From Bacteroidales bacterium (GTDB taxonomy: Bacteria > Bacteroidota > Bacteroidia > Bacteroidales > UBA932), in the NCBI GenBank assembly GCA_017437755.1, contig JAFRXI010000019.1, positions 1 through 64,000 of the forward strand: 64,000 nt of DNA, read 5' to 3'. The notes below the pieces were generated by a model. It was not told the origin of the DNA. It worked only from the letters and a program-made list of their open reading frames with translations, and did not search any database. The translations under genes and the position numbers were made by a program. Positions 36,196 through 45,800 of this stretch are shown here, in pieces (positions within the stretch are counted from its first letter, which is position 1; each line of letters opens with the position of its first letter).

Positions 36196-36435
36196 ATGAG
36201 AGACTATGATCTTGAAACCTGGTGGGCGTCCCTGCCCGTCAGCGAGAAGGAAAGGATTGCCGGGAAGGCGCTTTCCAGGGCAGGAGAGGACCTTTCCCTG
36301 GCCAAATATCCGTCATGCACAATCTGGTGGAACTGCCTGCCGGATATCCGCAAGCAGAGAATTCACGACCACTGCGTACAACGCCACGGCGACGTCCTCA
36401 AGGAATGGAACGACGCTGACCCCTACGGAGACTGA
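36196..36435 (+). CDS. Small cytoplasmic protein of unknown function
   Basis: The 79-residue protein has no signal peptide or membrane segment. It is rich in charged and aromatic residues (DLETWWASLP, CTIWWNCLPDIRKQR, ending DADPYGD). I do not recognise a family. A strong promoter immediately upstream and normal codon use support a real gene. It is transcribed toward the TSCPD-upp pair on the other strand, leaving only 14 bases between stops. Confidence 0.7.
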   Translation: MRDYDLETWWASLPVSEKERIAGKALSRAGEDLSLAKYPSCTIWWNCLPDIRKQRIHDHCVQRHGDVLKEWNDADPYGD

Positions 36436-36449
36436 TACCTGTTACGGGA

Positions 36450-36737
36450 TTATAATTGTTTGAGTGCCCTGGCCAGCTGGTCGGGGCAGCTTGTTCCACG
36501 GCCCTTGCAGTCAATCCCGTCAAGGGCCGTGATTATATCATTGACCTTCATCCCCTTGCAGAGGGCCGCCAAGCCCTGGGTATTCCCGTGGCAGCCCTTC
36601 GTGTACCTGACTTCCCTGACGGTGTCGCCCTCCAGGGCGATGTCTATCTGCATCGAGCAGACCACGTCGCAGGTCCGGAAGGAAACCTTGCGGATTCCGT
36701 CCTCGGTGGAGTCGGAAATGAGCGTTGGGGAAAACAT
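36450..36737 (-). CDS. TSCPD-domain protein (TIGR03905-like)
   Basis: The 95-residue protein contains the name-giving TSCPD motif near its C-terminus (GTSCPDQLARAL), a central CHGNTQGLAALCKGM and two further cysteines near the N-terminus (RTCDVVCSMQ). Such small proteins resemble a segment of class II ribonucleotide reductases, and the cysteines suggest metal or redox chemistry, but the role is unknown. I start at ATG 36737, two bases after the upp stop, since the longer frame is a shadow of upp. It is probably co-transcribed with upp. Confidence 0.85.
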   Translation of the reverse strand: MFSPTLISDSTEDGIRKVSFRTCDVVCSMQIDIALEGDTVREVRYTKGCHGNTQGLAALCKGMKVNDIITALDGIDCKGRGTSCPDQLARALKQL

Positions 36738-36739
36738 GG

Positions 36740-37369
36740 CTACTTTGTTCCGAAGATCCTGTCGCCGGCATCGCCGAGGCCGGGAACTATGTAGGCGTTC
36801 TCGTTGAGGCGCTCGTCCACCGCTGCGAGATATATGTCCACGTCGGGATGTGCCGCCTGCACCTTGGCGATACCTTCCGGCGCCCCTACCAGGCACATCA
36901 GCCGGATATTGGTGCAGCCCCTTTGCTTCAGCATGTCAATCGCGTCGCAGGCGCTTCCGCCGGTTGCGAGCATGGGGTCGGTTATGATGACCAGCCTGTC
37001 CTGGATATCCTCGGGGAGCTTGCAATAATAGACCACGGGGAGGTGCGTCTGCTCGTTGCGGTACAGGCCTATATGGCCTACCTTGGCAACGGGAACCAGC
37101 ATCTGGAGCCCCTCGACCATGCCCATTCCGGCGCGCAGTATGGGCACTATCGCCAACTTGCGGCCATTGATTTTCTTTGCCTTCATGGGGCAGATGGGCG
37201 TTTCAATCTCAACCTCGATCAGAGGCAGGTCGCGGGTTACCTCATAACCCATAAGCAGGGAGATTTCCTTAAGCAGTTCACGGAAATCCTTGGCTCCGGT
37301 TTCCCGATCCCTCATGATGGTCAGCTTGTGCTGGATCATGGGGTGGTCTATGATATGCAATTGGCTCAT
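36740..37369 (-). CDS. upp: Uracil phosphoribosyltransferase
   Basis: The 209-residue enzyme converts uracil and PRPP to UMP in pyrimidine salvage. The PRPP-binding loop is [18 protein letters not shown] near residue 128, [15 protein letters not shown] lies around residue 70 and the uracil-site end reads [17 protein letters not shown]. Length is normal for the family. It is the first gene of a two-gene minus-strand unit with the TSCPD protein and faces a -7 box at 37397-37404. Confidence 0.96.
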   Translation of the reverse strand: MSQLHIIDHPMIQHKLTIMRDRETGAKDFRELLKEISLLMGYEVTRDLPLIEVEIETPICPMKAKKINGRKLAIVPILRAGMGMVEGLQMLVPVAKVGHIGLYRNEQTHLPVVYYCKLPEDIQDRLVIITDPMLATGGSACDAIDMLKQRGCTNIRLMCLVGAPEGIAKVQAAHPDVDIYLAAVDERLNENAYIVPGLGDAGDRIFGTK

Positions 37370-37396
37370 GGCAATAGTGTTGAAAAATTATTTTCC

Positions 37397-37404
37397 CAAA
37401 GTTA
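37397..37404 (-). promoter_or_regulatory. -7 promoter box of upp
   Basis: On the minus strand this reads TAACTTTG, an exact TAnnTTTG match 27 bases before the upp ATG. The 122-base gap to the tiny gene at 37492 also contains TTTG at 37431 and TATATTAG near 37455 on the plus strand, a weaker promoter candidate for the divergent surface lipoprotein. Confidence 0.55.
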
Positions 37405-37491
37405 GCGATTACTGCTCAAATTAGCAATTATTTGCACTTACCGATATCATTTTCTATATTAGGAGCCGGAATCTTAACCATATACGCCATA

Positions 37492-37629
37492 ATGGAAAAA
37501 CTTGATTTACAGACCTATGTACGCCCGGTAACAAGGGTGACGGTCCTGGACTCTAAACTCTCTTTCCTTTCACCTTTCACAACGGAAGGAAACGAAGATT
37601 ATTCCGAGGGAGGGGAATACGTATGGTAA
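37492..37629 (+). CDS. Tiny Y-P/acidic-W protein (copy C)
   Basis: The 45-residue frame has LQTYVRPVTRVTVL, a hydrophobic SFLSPF and an acidic tail ending EGGEYVW. Its last codons contain GAGGGAGGGG, a Shine-Dalgarno-like tract, and its TAA lies inside the start of the next gene, whose ATG is at 37623 (ATGGTAA). This seven-base overlap implies coupled translation with the 1388-residue lipoprotein. Motif and arrangement match the copies at 22272, 26656 and 60041. No signal peptide. Confidence 0.65.
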   Translation: MEKLDLQTYVRPVTRVTVLDSKLSFLSPFTTEGNEDYSEGGEYVW

Positions 37630-40600
37630 AGCGCATATCATCCGCCATCGCGTGCTGCCTGATACTGTTGGCGGCATCCTGCGTAAAAGAACAGTTCCAG
37701 CCCAGGGAGGACGGTCCGGCCAGGGAAGCGAGGATGGAAGCCGTCACATTCGAGGCATCCTTTTCGGAAACCGTAAAGACCACGCTCGACGGCCTCAAGC
37801 CGGTCTGGCTGGAAGGCGACCGGATAAGCCTGTTCGGTGCCACCGGAGTCAACAGTCCCCTATCGGTCGAGAATCCCGACGGCGGCAATGCCACCTTCTC
37901 CGGAACCGCAGAGGCCGACGGCCCGTTCACGGCTGTATATCCATACAGCGATGGCAACGCCATGGAAAGCGGGTCAGTGGTCGCCACCGTTCCAACGGAG
38001 CAGAAACTTGACGGTTCGGCAGTGGCCCCAGGAGCCATGCTGTCCGTAGCCAGGACTGAAGGTAAAAAGCTGAGTTTCAAGAATATTTGCGGACTGCTTA
38101 GGATTACTGTCGCCGATGAAGGCGTAACGGCCATAACCATCCGGTCGCTTGACGGAAGTCCCTTGTCGGGAACCGTCGCCGTAAATCCGGAAACCGCTGA
38201 AATCAAGGAAGTCAAGAACGGATCGGACCAGATAGTCCTGCTTCCAAAGGAAGCCTCATTCGCCCCCGGTACATACTCGGTGGCAGCCATCCCGGGCAAA
38301 AAGAAGGGTATAACCGTGGCCCTTTCCCGCGCCACCGATGCCAGGAAGGGGGCAAAGTCGTCCGCCAATACACTGGACCTTCCCAGGAATACCTCCATAT
38401 CGCTGGGCTCATTCCGCACCACCGGCCTGGAATGGGGCTACAGGATAGGCAATTATGCTGACCTTCTGGCATGGAAGAACGACAAGGCCAACTGGGACAG
38501 TGAAGGCGAAACGGTCCTGTTCACCGGCGACGTGGACATGAAGGACGAGCCATGGACAACCCTCACCGACAGCTATCCCGGCGAGATCCAGGGCAACGGC
38601 CACTGCATCAGCCATATCAACATCCAGTCTTCCTCGTCGGCCAACGTGGGCTTCTTCGGAAAGAACTATGCAAAGGAGATCCACGACCTGACATTTGGCT
38701 CCGAAGACGGCAAGACATACGACGGAACTTCCTGCATCATAAGCAGTTACCAGACCACCAGCACAAGCGCATACTGGAGCTACACGGCTCCCATAACGCT
38801 CCCCGGGGCCGACGTGATGAACGTCACCAATTTCATCCCCATAACCGTCAAGTCCACCATGAACCGTAGCAGCCGCACCGGAGGCATCGCCGCATGGGTA
38901 ACCTCCAAGGTGAGCATAATAGGATGCCACAATTACGGGACAATCACGGTGGAAGACCATACCATAACCGAAGGAAGCTCATACAAATACTTAGCTGCGG
39001 GAGGGATCCTCGGAGGAGCCAATACCGCAGATGCGGTTGTAACCGTCTCCGACTGCCACAACCACGCCACCATCCACAGCAACAACCACAGCATGATGGG
39101 GATGGGAGGCATAGTGGGCTTTTCCTATGCCACCCCCACTTCGGTAACAGTGACCGGATGCACCAACGACGGGAATCTGGAACTGGTATATTCGGCAACC
39201 CAGAATGATTTCTTCGCGGCGGGAGGCATATTCGGACGGTCGGCCAGCAAGGCCGCATCGGACGGCGGCCCCACCTGCGTCATCAGCGACTGCACCAACA
39301 AAGGGAAGGTCTACAGCGAGGCCGTCCACCAGCACTACGTGGGCGGGATCGTGGGACGCTCCGACGGAACCGACATATCTTCGTGCAGGAACGAGGGGGT
39401 GGTGGAGATCGACCATACGGCGCACCCTACCACACGCTTCCAGCACATGGGCGGAATCGTTGGAGGGACGATGACCGACGGAGGGTCCAATTCGCTGCGA
39501 AACAATGACAACAGCGGCACCCTGACCATGAAGGTGGCCTCGTCAGGACACAACAAGACGCCCAGTTCGTCCACTACCTACTATGGAGTGAACGCCGGAG
39601 GCATAATCGGGATGGCCAACAAGGTTTCCGCCATAGAGGGCAACACCAACAGCGGCACCATCCTGGCGGAAAACGCCTTCTCGGCTTCCAATGCAGCCTA
39701 TCCTGCAACCGTAAACGCCGGCGGGATACTGGGTTATGACTTTGGCACCGTCGACCGCTTTGCCGACAACACTTCCACAGGAACGGTCCAGGCAAAGACC
39801 ACAAAGGCCACTTCGGTTCCCGCTGAGGTTTACGCCGGAGGCAACATCGGCCGGATCCGCGAGGCTACCATCCTGAGCGGGAACGGGACCGGTACCGTCA
39901 AGGCGGAGTCCTCCGACGCGGCTGCACACCTGTGGGCCGGATCCATCGCCGGATACAATGGCGGGACCATCGTCACATGCTCCTACGGCGGAACCGTGAA
40001 CGGCGCAACTGCCGACGATACCAATATCGTGGGTGGCGGAAACGCACCCCAGTCAAGCGGTGGGGATCCCCTCCAGGGCGGAGAGTTCTCGGTGAGCGAA
40101 ACCGCAGTTGAGTTCCCCGGAGGCGGATTCAGCCGGAAACAGCTTACGGCCTCGGCCGGCGACAAGCCCGTAACCATCACTGCTGAAGGCCTTGACTGGC
40201 TCAAACTGGAAAGCATTCCAGAGGGGATCGAGGCCGGCAGCGCCACCATCATCACCCTGCTTCCAGCCACCGGAAACGTTTGCGACACAAGGGAAGGAAC
40301 CCTCACCTTCACCGAGCAGGGAGGCGAAACCAGGACCGTCACCATTACTCAGGGGGACCTCTACACGCCTGTCGACGGCTTCCCGGCCCGGTGGGAAATC
40401 GTCAAGGGATCCACCTACACCGAGGGTAACACCGCCGGGAAACGCTGGCTGAACGAGGGCGTGGCGGAAACGGTCTGTGCCGACGCAGCGGCCTCATCGC
40501 CTGGAACAGGCTATATATCAGCAGGTTCCACCACGGGCAACAAGCTGGTTTACTCTGTGGCGCCCAGCGGCACCCAGAACATCAGCATAGGAAACATGGG

Positions 40601-41789
40601 CGAGGGCGACTACATCCAGTTCAGCGTACCCACCGTCTCCATGCCCGCCGGCACCGACATCGACTTCATGGTCACCATCAATACAAACAACAACAAGACT
40701 CCAAAGTACTGGCTGTTCGAGTATTGGGACGGCGGCGAGTGGAAGGCGCAGCCCCGGTATACCGCAACCGAGGACGGCACCACGCGCTACTCTCTGGACG
40801 TATTTGACTATGACAGCAAGAATCACCGGACCTACATCACCACGTTCCGGCTGGGCAGCGCGGTGAACAACGACTTTGTGAAGATGCGCCTGAGGGCGGT
40901 GGGTCCCTTCAACTGCAACGGCGACGCCCTTGTGCCCACTCCCAACGCCTACATGAACTTCCCGTGCATGACCTACCACTCGTGCGTGATAGCCGCCTAC
41001 CCCGGCATCCCGGCCAAGGAAAGCACCCCGGTGAAACTGCTCCAACTTGGAAACAGCTTCACATACTATAACGGTTCGGCATTCAAACTCAAGCAGATAT
41101 GCCGTGCCGAGGGACATGCCACCGACGTAAGGATCAATGTCAAGGGCTCGCAGGAATTCGAGCATCACCTGGACCTGCTGCCATTCTCGCAGAGGCTGGT
41201 GGCAGAGGGCGGATATGACAAAGCCATACTCCAGGACGGTTCCTACTTCCATGCCGAATATGGCGCCGGAGACGCCTCCGCAATCCAGGGCGTCGAGGCC
41301 AAGTACTCTCCGGAGGAGATACTGGCCCTTACCAAACGGATGACCGCGGCCGTAAAGGCCAATTCATCCGGAGCCGATATCATACTGGAAAGTACCTGGT
41401 CATACCCGTACAAGACCGTCGGAAACTTCCTCGGATTCGGGAGTTATGAGAATTTTGACGCCATGATGTGGAAAGGCGTAACCGAGATTGCCGCAGCCGA
41501 TCCCAACGTAAACTGGATATCTCCCATCGGCAAGGCCTTCGCCCTGGCCCGCAGCGACACCTACGGCTACAAGGACAGCGTCAATTACCTGCTTTACACC
41601 GACAATTACCATCCCCACAGGTACGGTTCATACCTGAAAGCCTGCGTGAATTACCTGATACTGTTCGGGGAACCCTTCGGCTCACATCCCGCCGACTGCG
41701 ACATTCCCGCCGCGGATGCCGCCAAACTGCGGGAAATCGCCACGAAGATAGTCCTGGACGCGGGCCGTGACACCTACCACGTAAGGTAG
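37623..41789 (+). CDS. Fimbrillin-GLUG lipoprotein with C-terminal SGNH-like (DUF4886) domain
   Basis: The 1388-residue lipoprotein (LLAASC) has a fimbrillin-like domain (about 35-260; VKTTLDGLKPVWLEGDRISL), GLUG repeats (about 270-800), a BACON-like domain (about 820-915), a beta-sandwich-like region (about 930-1120) and a DUF4886 domain from about 1135. That domain has LLQLGNSFTYYNG, matching the GDS block of SGNH hydrolases, and DNYHPHRYGSYL, matching the Asp-x-x-His block. It may therefore deacylate surface glycans while the front part binds them. The stop is two bases from the pfkA stop on the other strand. It lies outside both PULs but shares their surface modules and upstream tiny gene. 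Confidence 0.8.
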   Translation: MVKRISSAIACCLILLAASCVKEQFQPREDGPAREARMEAVTFEASFSETVKTTLDGLKPVWLEGDRISLFGATGVNSPLSVENPDGGNATFSGTAEADGPFTAVYPYSDGNAMESGSVVATVPTEQKLDGSAVAPGAMLSVARTEGKKLSFKNICGLLRITVADEGVTAITIRSLDGSPLSGTVAVNPETAEIKEVKNGSDQIVLLPKEASFAPGTYSVAAIPGKKKGITVALSRATDARKGAKSSANTLDLPRNTSISLGSFRTTGLEWGYRIGNYADLLAWKNDKANWDSEGETVLFTGDVDMKDEPWTTLTDSYPGEIQGNGHCISHINIQSSSSANVGFFGKNYAKEIHDLTFGSEDGKTYDGTSCIISSYQTTSTSAYWSYTAPITLPGADVMNVTNFIPITVKSTMNRSSRTGGIAAWVTSKVSIIGCHNYGTITVEDHTITEGSSYKYLAAGGILGGANTADAVVTVSDCHNHATIHSNNHSMMGMGGIVGFSYATPTSVTVTGCTNDGNLELVYSATQNDFFAAGGIFGRSASKAASDGGPTCVISDCTNKGKVYSEAVHQHYVGGIVGRSDGTDISSCRNEGVVEIDHTAHPTTRFQHMGGIVGGTMTDGGSNSLRNNDNSGTLTMKVASSGHNKTPSSSTTYYGVNAGGIIGMANKVSAIEGNTNSGTILAENAFSASNAAYPATVNAGGILGYDFGTVDRFADNTSTGTVQAKTTKATSVPAEVYAGGNIGRIREATILSGNGTGTVKAESSDAAAHLWAGSIAGYNGGTIVTCSYGGTVNGATADDTNIVGGGNAPQSSGGDPLQGGEFSVSETAVEFPGGGFSRKQLTASAGDKPVTITAEGLDWLKLESIPEGIEAGSATIITLLPATGNVCDTREGTLTFTEQGGETRTVTITQGDLYTPVDGFPARWEIVKGSTYTEGNTAGKRWLNEGVAETVCADAAASSPGTGYISAGSTTGNKLVYSVAPSGTQNISIGNMGEGDYIQFSVPTVSMPAGTDIDFMVTINTNNNKTPKYWLFEYWDGGEWKAQPRYTATEDGTTRYSLDVFDYDSKNHRTYITTFRLGSAVNNDFVKMRLRAVGPFNCNGDALVPTPNAYMNFPCMTYHSCVIAAYPGIPAKESTPVKLLQLGNSFTYYNGSAFKLKQICRAEGHATDVRINVKGSQEFEHHLDLLPFSQRLVAEGGYDKAILQDGSYFHAEYGAGDASAIQGVEAKYSPEEILALTKRMTAAVKANSSGADIILESTWSYPYKTVGNFLGFGSYENFDAMMWKGVTEIAAADPNVNWISPIGKAFALARSDTYGYKDSVNYLLYTDNYHPHRYGSYLKACVNYLILFGEPFGSHPADCDIPAADAAKLREIATKIVLDAGRDTYHVR

Positions 41790-41791
41790 CG

Positions 41792-42781
41792 CTACATTGA
41801 AAGTACGTTCAGGACTGAGATGAGTTCCTGCTTGATGGGCTTGTCGGTCTTGACGGCGCGGGTGATGGGGACATAGACGATTTCATCGTTCTTGATCCCT
41901 ATCATCACGTTGCGCTGCCCTTCCATGAGGGCCTCGATGGCGGCGAACCCCATCCTGGATGCCAGGATCCGGTCATACGCCGACGGGGTTCCGCCCCTCT
42001 GGAGATGCCCCAGGATGGTTACCTTGGCATCGAACTGGGGAAATTCCCGGCGTATTCGGTCGGCATAGTAGAATGCACCGCCCGCGCCGTTCTTCTGGGC
42101 TTCGCTCACCAGGACGATGGCGCTGTTCTTGCTCTTGCGCTTGCCCCGCTCGATGAACTCGGCCAGCTGGTCCACGTCGGTATCGCCCTCGGGGATTATT
42201 GCCGCCTCCGCACCGGACGCTATTGCGCTGTTCTGGGCAAGGAAACCCGCGTCGCGGCCCATCACCTCGATGAAGAAGATGCGGTCGTGGGAATTTGCGG
42301 TGTCGCGGATCTTGTCCACGCACTCCACGATGGTATTGAGGGCACTGTCGTATCCAATTGTGGAGTCGGTTCCGTAGAGGTCGTTGTCGATGGTACCGGG
42401 GAGGCCGATTATGGGGATGTCGTACTCGCGGGCGAACAGCTGGGCGCCGGTCAGGGTGCCGTTGCCGCCTATCACTATCAGGGCGTCAATCCCCTCTTCC
42501 ACCATGTTCTCATAGGCCTTTCTCCGCCCCTCTGCGGTCATGAAAGCCTGGGAGCGGGCAGTCTTCAGGATGGTTCCGCCCCTCTGTATGGTGTTGGAGA
42601 CCGATGACGAGGTGAATGTCACGAACTCCTTGTTGATGAGGCCCTCGTAACCACGCATTATGCCAATCACGTTGAGGTCGTTGAAACGGGCCGAGCGGGT
42701 GACGGCCCTGATGGCGGCATTCATGCCGGGGGCGTCTCCGCCGGAGGTGAGAACCCCGATTGTCTTGAGTTTCCTTTCCAT
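41792..42781 (-). CDS. pfkA: ATP-dependent 6-phosphofructokinase
   Basis: The 329-residue enzyme phosphorylates fructose-6-phosphate in glycolysis. [15 protein letters not shown] binds [12 protein letters not shown] follows near residue 104, [18 protein letters not shown] holds the catalytic Asp and VMGRDAG and [13 protein letters not shown] complete the family signatures. The glycine in GGNGT suggests use of ATP rather than pyrophosphate. It is transcribed alone from a promoter that lies back-to-back with that of the hybrid regulator. Confidence 0.96.
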   Translation of the reverse strand: MERKLKTIGVLTSGGDAPGMNAAIRAVTRSARFNDLNVIGIMRGYEGLINKEFVTFTSSSVSNTIQRGGTILKTARSQAFMTAEGRRKAYENMVEEGIDALIVIGGNGTLTGAQLFAREYDIPIIGLPGTIDNDLYGTDSTIGYDSALNTIVECVDKIRDTANSHDRIFFIEVMGRDAGFLAQNSAIASGAEAAIIPEGDTDVDQLAEFIERGKRKSKNSAIVLVSEAQKNGAGGAFYYADRIRREFPQFDAKVTILGHLQRGGTPSAYDRILASRMGFAAIEALMEGQRNVMIGIKNDEIVYVPITRAVKTDKPIKQELISVLNVLSM

Positions 42782-42803
42782 ACCACTGTGAGCTATGATG
42801 GTA

Positions 42804-42811
42804 CAAAGGTA
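42804..42811 (-). promoter_or_regulatory. -7 promoter box of pfkA
   Basis: Read on the minus strand this is TACCTTTG, an exact TAnnTTTG match 22 bases before the pfkA ATG. It lies within the 76-base divergent gap shared with the regulator gene. Confidence 0.6.
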
Positions 42812-42843
42812 TTATTTTTTCGCATAATACCGATGTTTTTACA

Positions 42844-42851
42844 TACCTTTG
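42844..42851 (+). promoter_or_regulatory. -7 promoter box of hybrid regulator
   Basis: TACCTTTG lies only six bases before the ATG at 42858, so the transcript would be leaderless or nearly so. TTTTTTCG near 42815-42822 is the possible upstream element. Confidence 0.55.
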
Positions 42852-42857
42852 CCACGT

Positions 42858-45800
42858 ATGCGCCCACGGACACTTATTTGCCTGATTTTATTTTTCTTAC
42901 CCGCGATGTGGGCGGGAGCGCAGGTGCGTACTCTCAGCGACCTGCCAAACCTCAAGGTCAACGACTTCTGCCAGGACAGCCGGCATTATGTCTGGATATC
43001 AACCGATTACGGGCTCTGCCGTTTCAACGGGACCGATTGTGTGCACTATTTCCATTCGGCCTCGGATCCGTCTTCACTGCTCTCGAACAAGGTCCTCTGC
43101 GCCCGCCAGGACCGGAACGGACGCCTCTGGGTCCTCACCGACGAGGGGCTCTGCCGTATGGACCGCCGCAGCGGAAGCTTTGAATGCATACTCAGCGACA
43201 AGAACCTGAACGGGATGGTCTCGGTCCCGGGGAAGATGGTCTGTTACGGGCAGTCGGGCTTTGTAAGCGTGGATACGGAAAGCGCCGCGGTTTCCATAAA
43301 CAGCGCCGGCGACAGGGACGCCATAAGCTTTGCCGCCGTCCAGAAGGATTCCCTCATCTGGGCCATCTCGGAGAACGACGGCAGCATCTCCTGCTACGAC
43401 CTGGATTTCTACCGGCACGACCGGATAGTCCCGGAAAACGGGGCCGGATTCCTTTGCGCCGCGGCGGAAGAAGAATGGCTGTGGCTGGGAACCGAAAGGG
43501 GCGTGAAGGTATATGATACCGCCACCCGGAAGTTCCTGGACGGCGATCCCAGGCTGGCCAGCCTGGATTATCTCCGGAACGAAAGTATAGTGCTACTCTT
43601 TCCTTACGAGGATAAGGTGTGCATCTGCGCCCGGAACCAGGACATCCATATATGGTCCAGGCCACATGGGGCCCTGAACCGGAACCTGGCCCAGCGGAGC
43701 TTTTTCAACCTCAGCTATACCAGCGATTTCAGTTGCGCCCTGTATTCCGATGACGGACAGGTGTGGATAGGAACCGCCGACAGGGGATACGCCATCTACA
43801 ACCCCGGCGAGATAGAATTCTGCAAGGGCAAGGCCCTGAAGCGCGTTACCAAAGGGAAGTATTTCAACAGCATGACGTCGGCCGACGGCCCTGTCATCTG
43901 GATGGCCAGCCGCTATAAGGGCCTCCTGGCCGTGGACGTCCAACCAGCCCGGTTCCAATGGTACAAGTTCGTGGATGACACGGAGTTGCGCAAATTGGGG
44001 ACCACCGGCCTCTCGACCGTATTCTGCGACCACACCCAGAACCTGTGGCTGAACATGGACGACAAGCTGGGGGTTGCCCCGGTAAAGGGGATGGAGCTGG
44101 GCCGGGTGCGGCCTCTGCCCGTCAGCCTCCGGTCCAGGGCCGCCTGCGAAGACCTCAGGGGGCAGGTCTGGATTGCCGCGGAAGACGGCCTGTACTGCTT
44201 CCGGAACCAGATCCTGGCCAAAACCCTTTTCAACGGGAGCGAGGTTTCCGACGTCACCACCGACGCCGGCGGGCGGGTCGTATGCTGCGTGGTTGGGCAG
44301 GGCGTCGTTTCCGTGGATCCCGGGTCCTTCCAGACCACCCCGTCGTTCCGCGAGCACCAGTTCACCCGGGAACTGAATTCCATCCGGTTCCACCCCGACG
44401 GTTCAGTATGGTTCGCAACCCACAGCGACGGACTCTACGTCCTGGAAGACGGGAAACTCACCCACTACGGACCCGATGAAAACCACCTCAGCCAGGATGT
44501 GGAATCAATCGTTTTCGATCCCGCCGGAAATGCCTGGCTGGGGACGGCTTTCGGTCTGTCGCTGATTCCTGCAGGAAGGGACAAGATAATATCATACGGA
44601 CTAAGCGAATCACTTCAGGTCCAGCAGTTTACATCGCGCTGCGCCACGGCCGTGGGAGAATACGTAAGCCTTGGTGGGGTGAGCGGCATCGCCCTTTTCT
44701 CTTCCGAAAAGCTCATTTCCAAGGTGTCCGACGAGCCCGTGGACGTTAAGATCACTTCGCTCAAATCCAGCGAACGGAGGATGGACGAAGTCCTGAAAGA
44801 CGGGGTGGACTCCTTTGACGAACTCCGTCAGGTGGTCATCCCGTACAAGGACAGGAACCTGACCATCGACTACGAAGCCGTGCAGTTCTTCCATCCCGAG
44901 GCAGTCAAATTCGCCTACCGGCTGGGCGGGCTTGAAAAGGAATGGCACTATGTGGACAAGTCCAGAAGCGCCAACTGGTCCCATCTGCCAAACGGGCACT
45001 ATACCTTTGAGGTTATGGCCATGAACTACGACGGTTTCTGGAACGAAGTTCCAAAGCGGCTGGAAATCGTAATCAAGCCATCCCCCTTCCTGTCGTGGTA
45101 CGCCATCCTCGCCTACATCCTGCTGTTCCTCACCGGCGTCTCAGCCATAATGAAGTTCACCGTTGACCGTAAAGTCCAGAACAAGAAGCTGGAGCTGACC
45201 ATGGAAGCCCTGGAGCAGGAAAAGAAAATGGCCGGCATGAAAGTGGGCTTCTTCACCAACATATCGCACGAGCTCCGGACTTCCCTTTCGCTGATCTACG
45301 GCCCCGTAAAGATGCTGGAAACCGCTGACACCGGAAAGCGGAAAGGCCTCATCAAACTGATCCAGGGGAACACCAACAGCCTGCTCGTACTCATCGACCA
45401 GCTCCTCAATATCAGCAGGATAGAGAACGACTGCCTCCCCCTGATGGTGTCCGATGTGGACGTGGATCCCCTGCTGCGCAGGATGATCACCGCCTTCACC
45501 CCCCTTGCCGACGAAAAGGGGATCACCCTTACCCTTGACAACAGCGTCCCCCCCGGGAAACTGCTGCCACTGGATGCCGACAAATTCACCAAAATCCTGC
45601 AGAACCTGCTTTCCAATGCCATCAAATATACCGGTAGCTGCGGCCAGGTGGACGTGGTGGCAGGCCTTGTCCATGACGACGTGCTGAGGGTGTCGGTATT
45701 TGACAACGGAATCGGGATGGAGCCGGAAGAGGCCAAGGTGATATTCGAGCGCTACCGGAGGCTAAAGGCCGGAGAGATGAGCGGGAAGGGCAACGGCATC

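Noticed and set aside
36450-36896. Longer 148-residue form of the TSCPD protein
   Set aside because: The extra N-terminal residues overlap upp in another frame and lack family similarity; ATG 36737 fits the family length.
42849-42857. TTG start for the hybrid regulator
   Set aside because: The TTG is part of the TACCTTTG promoter box, and ATG 42858 gives a normal signal peptide.
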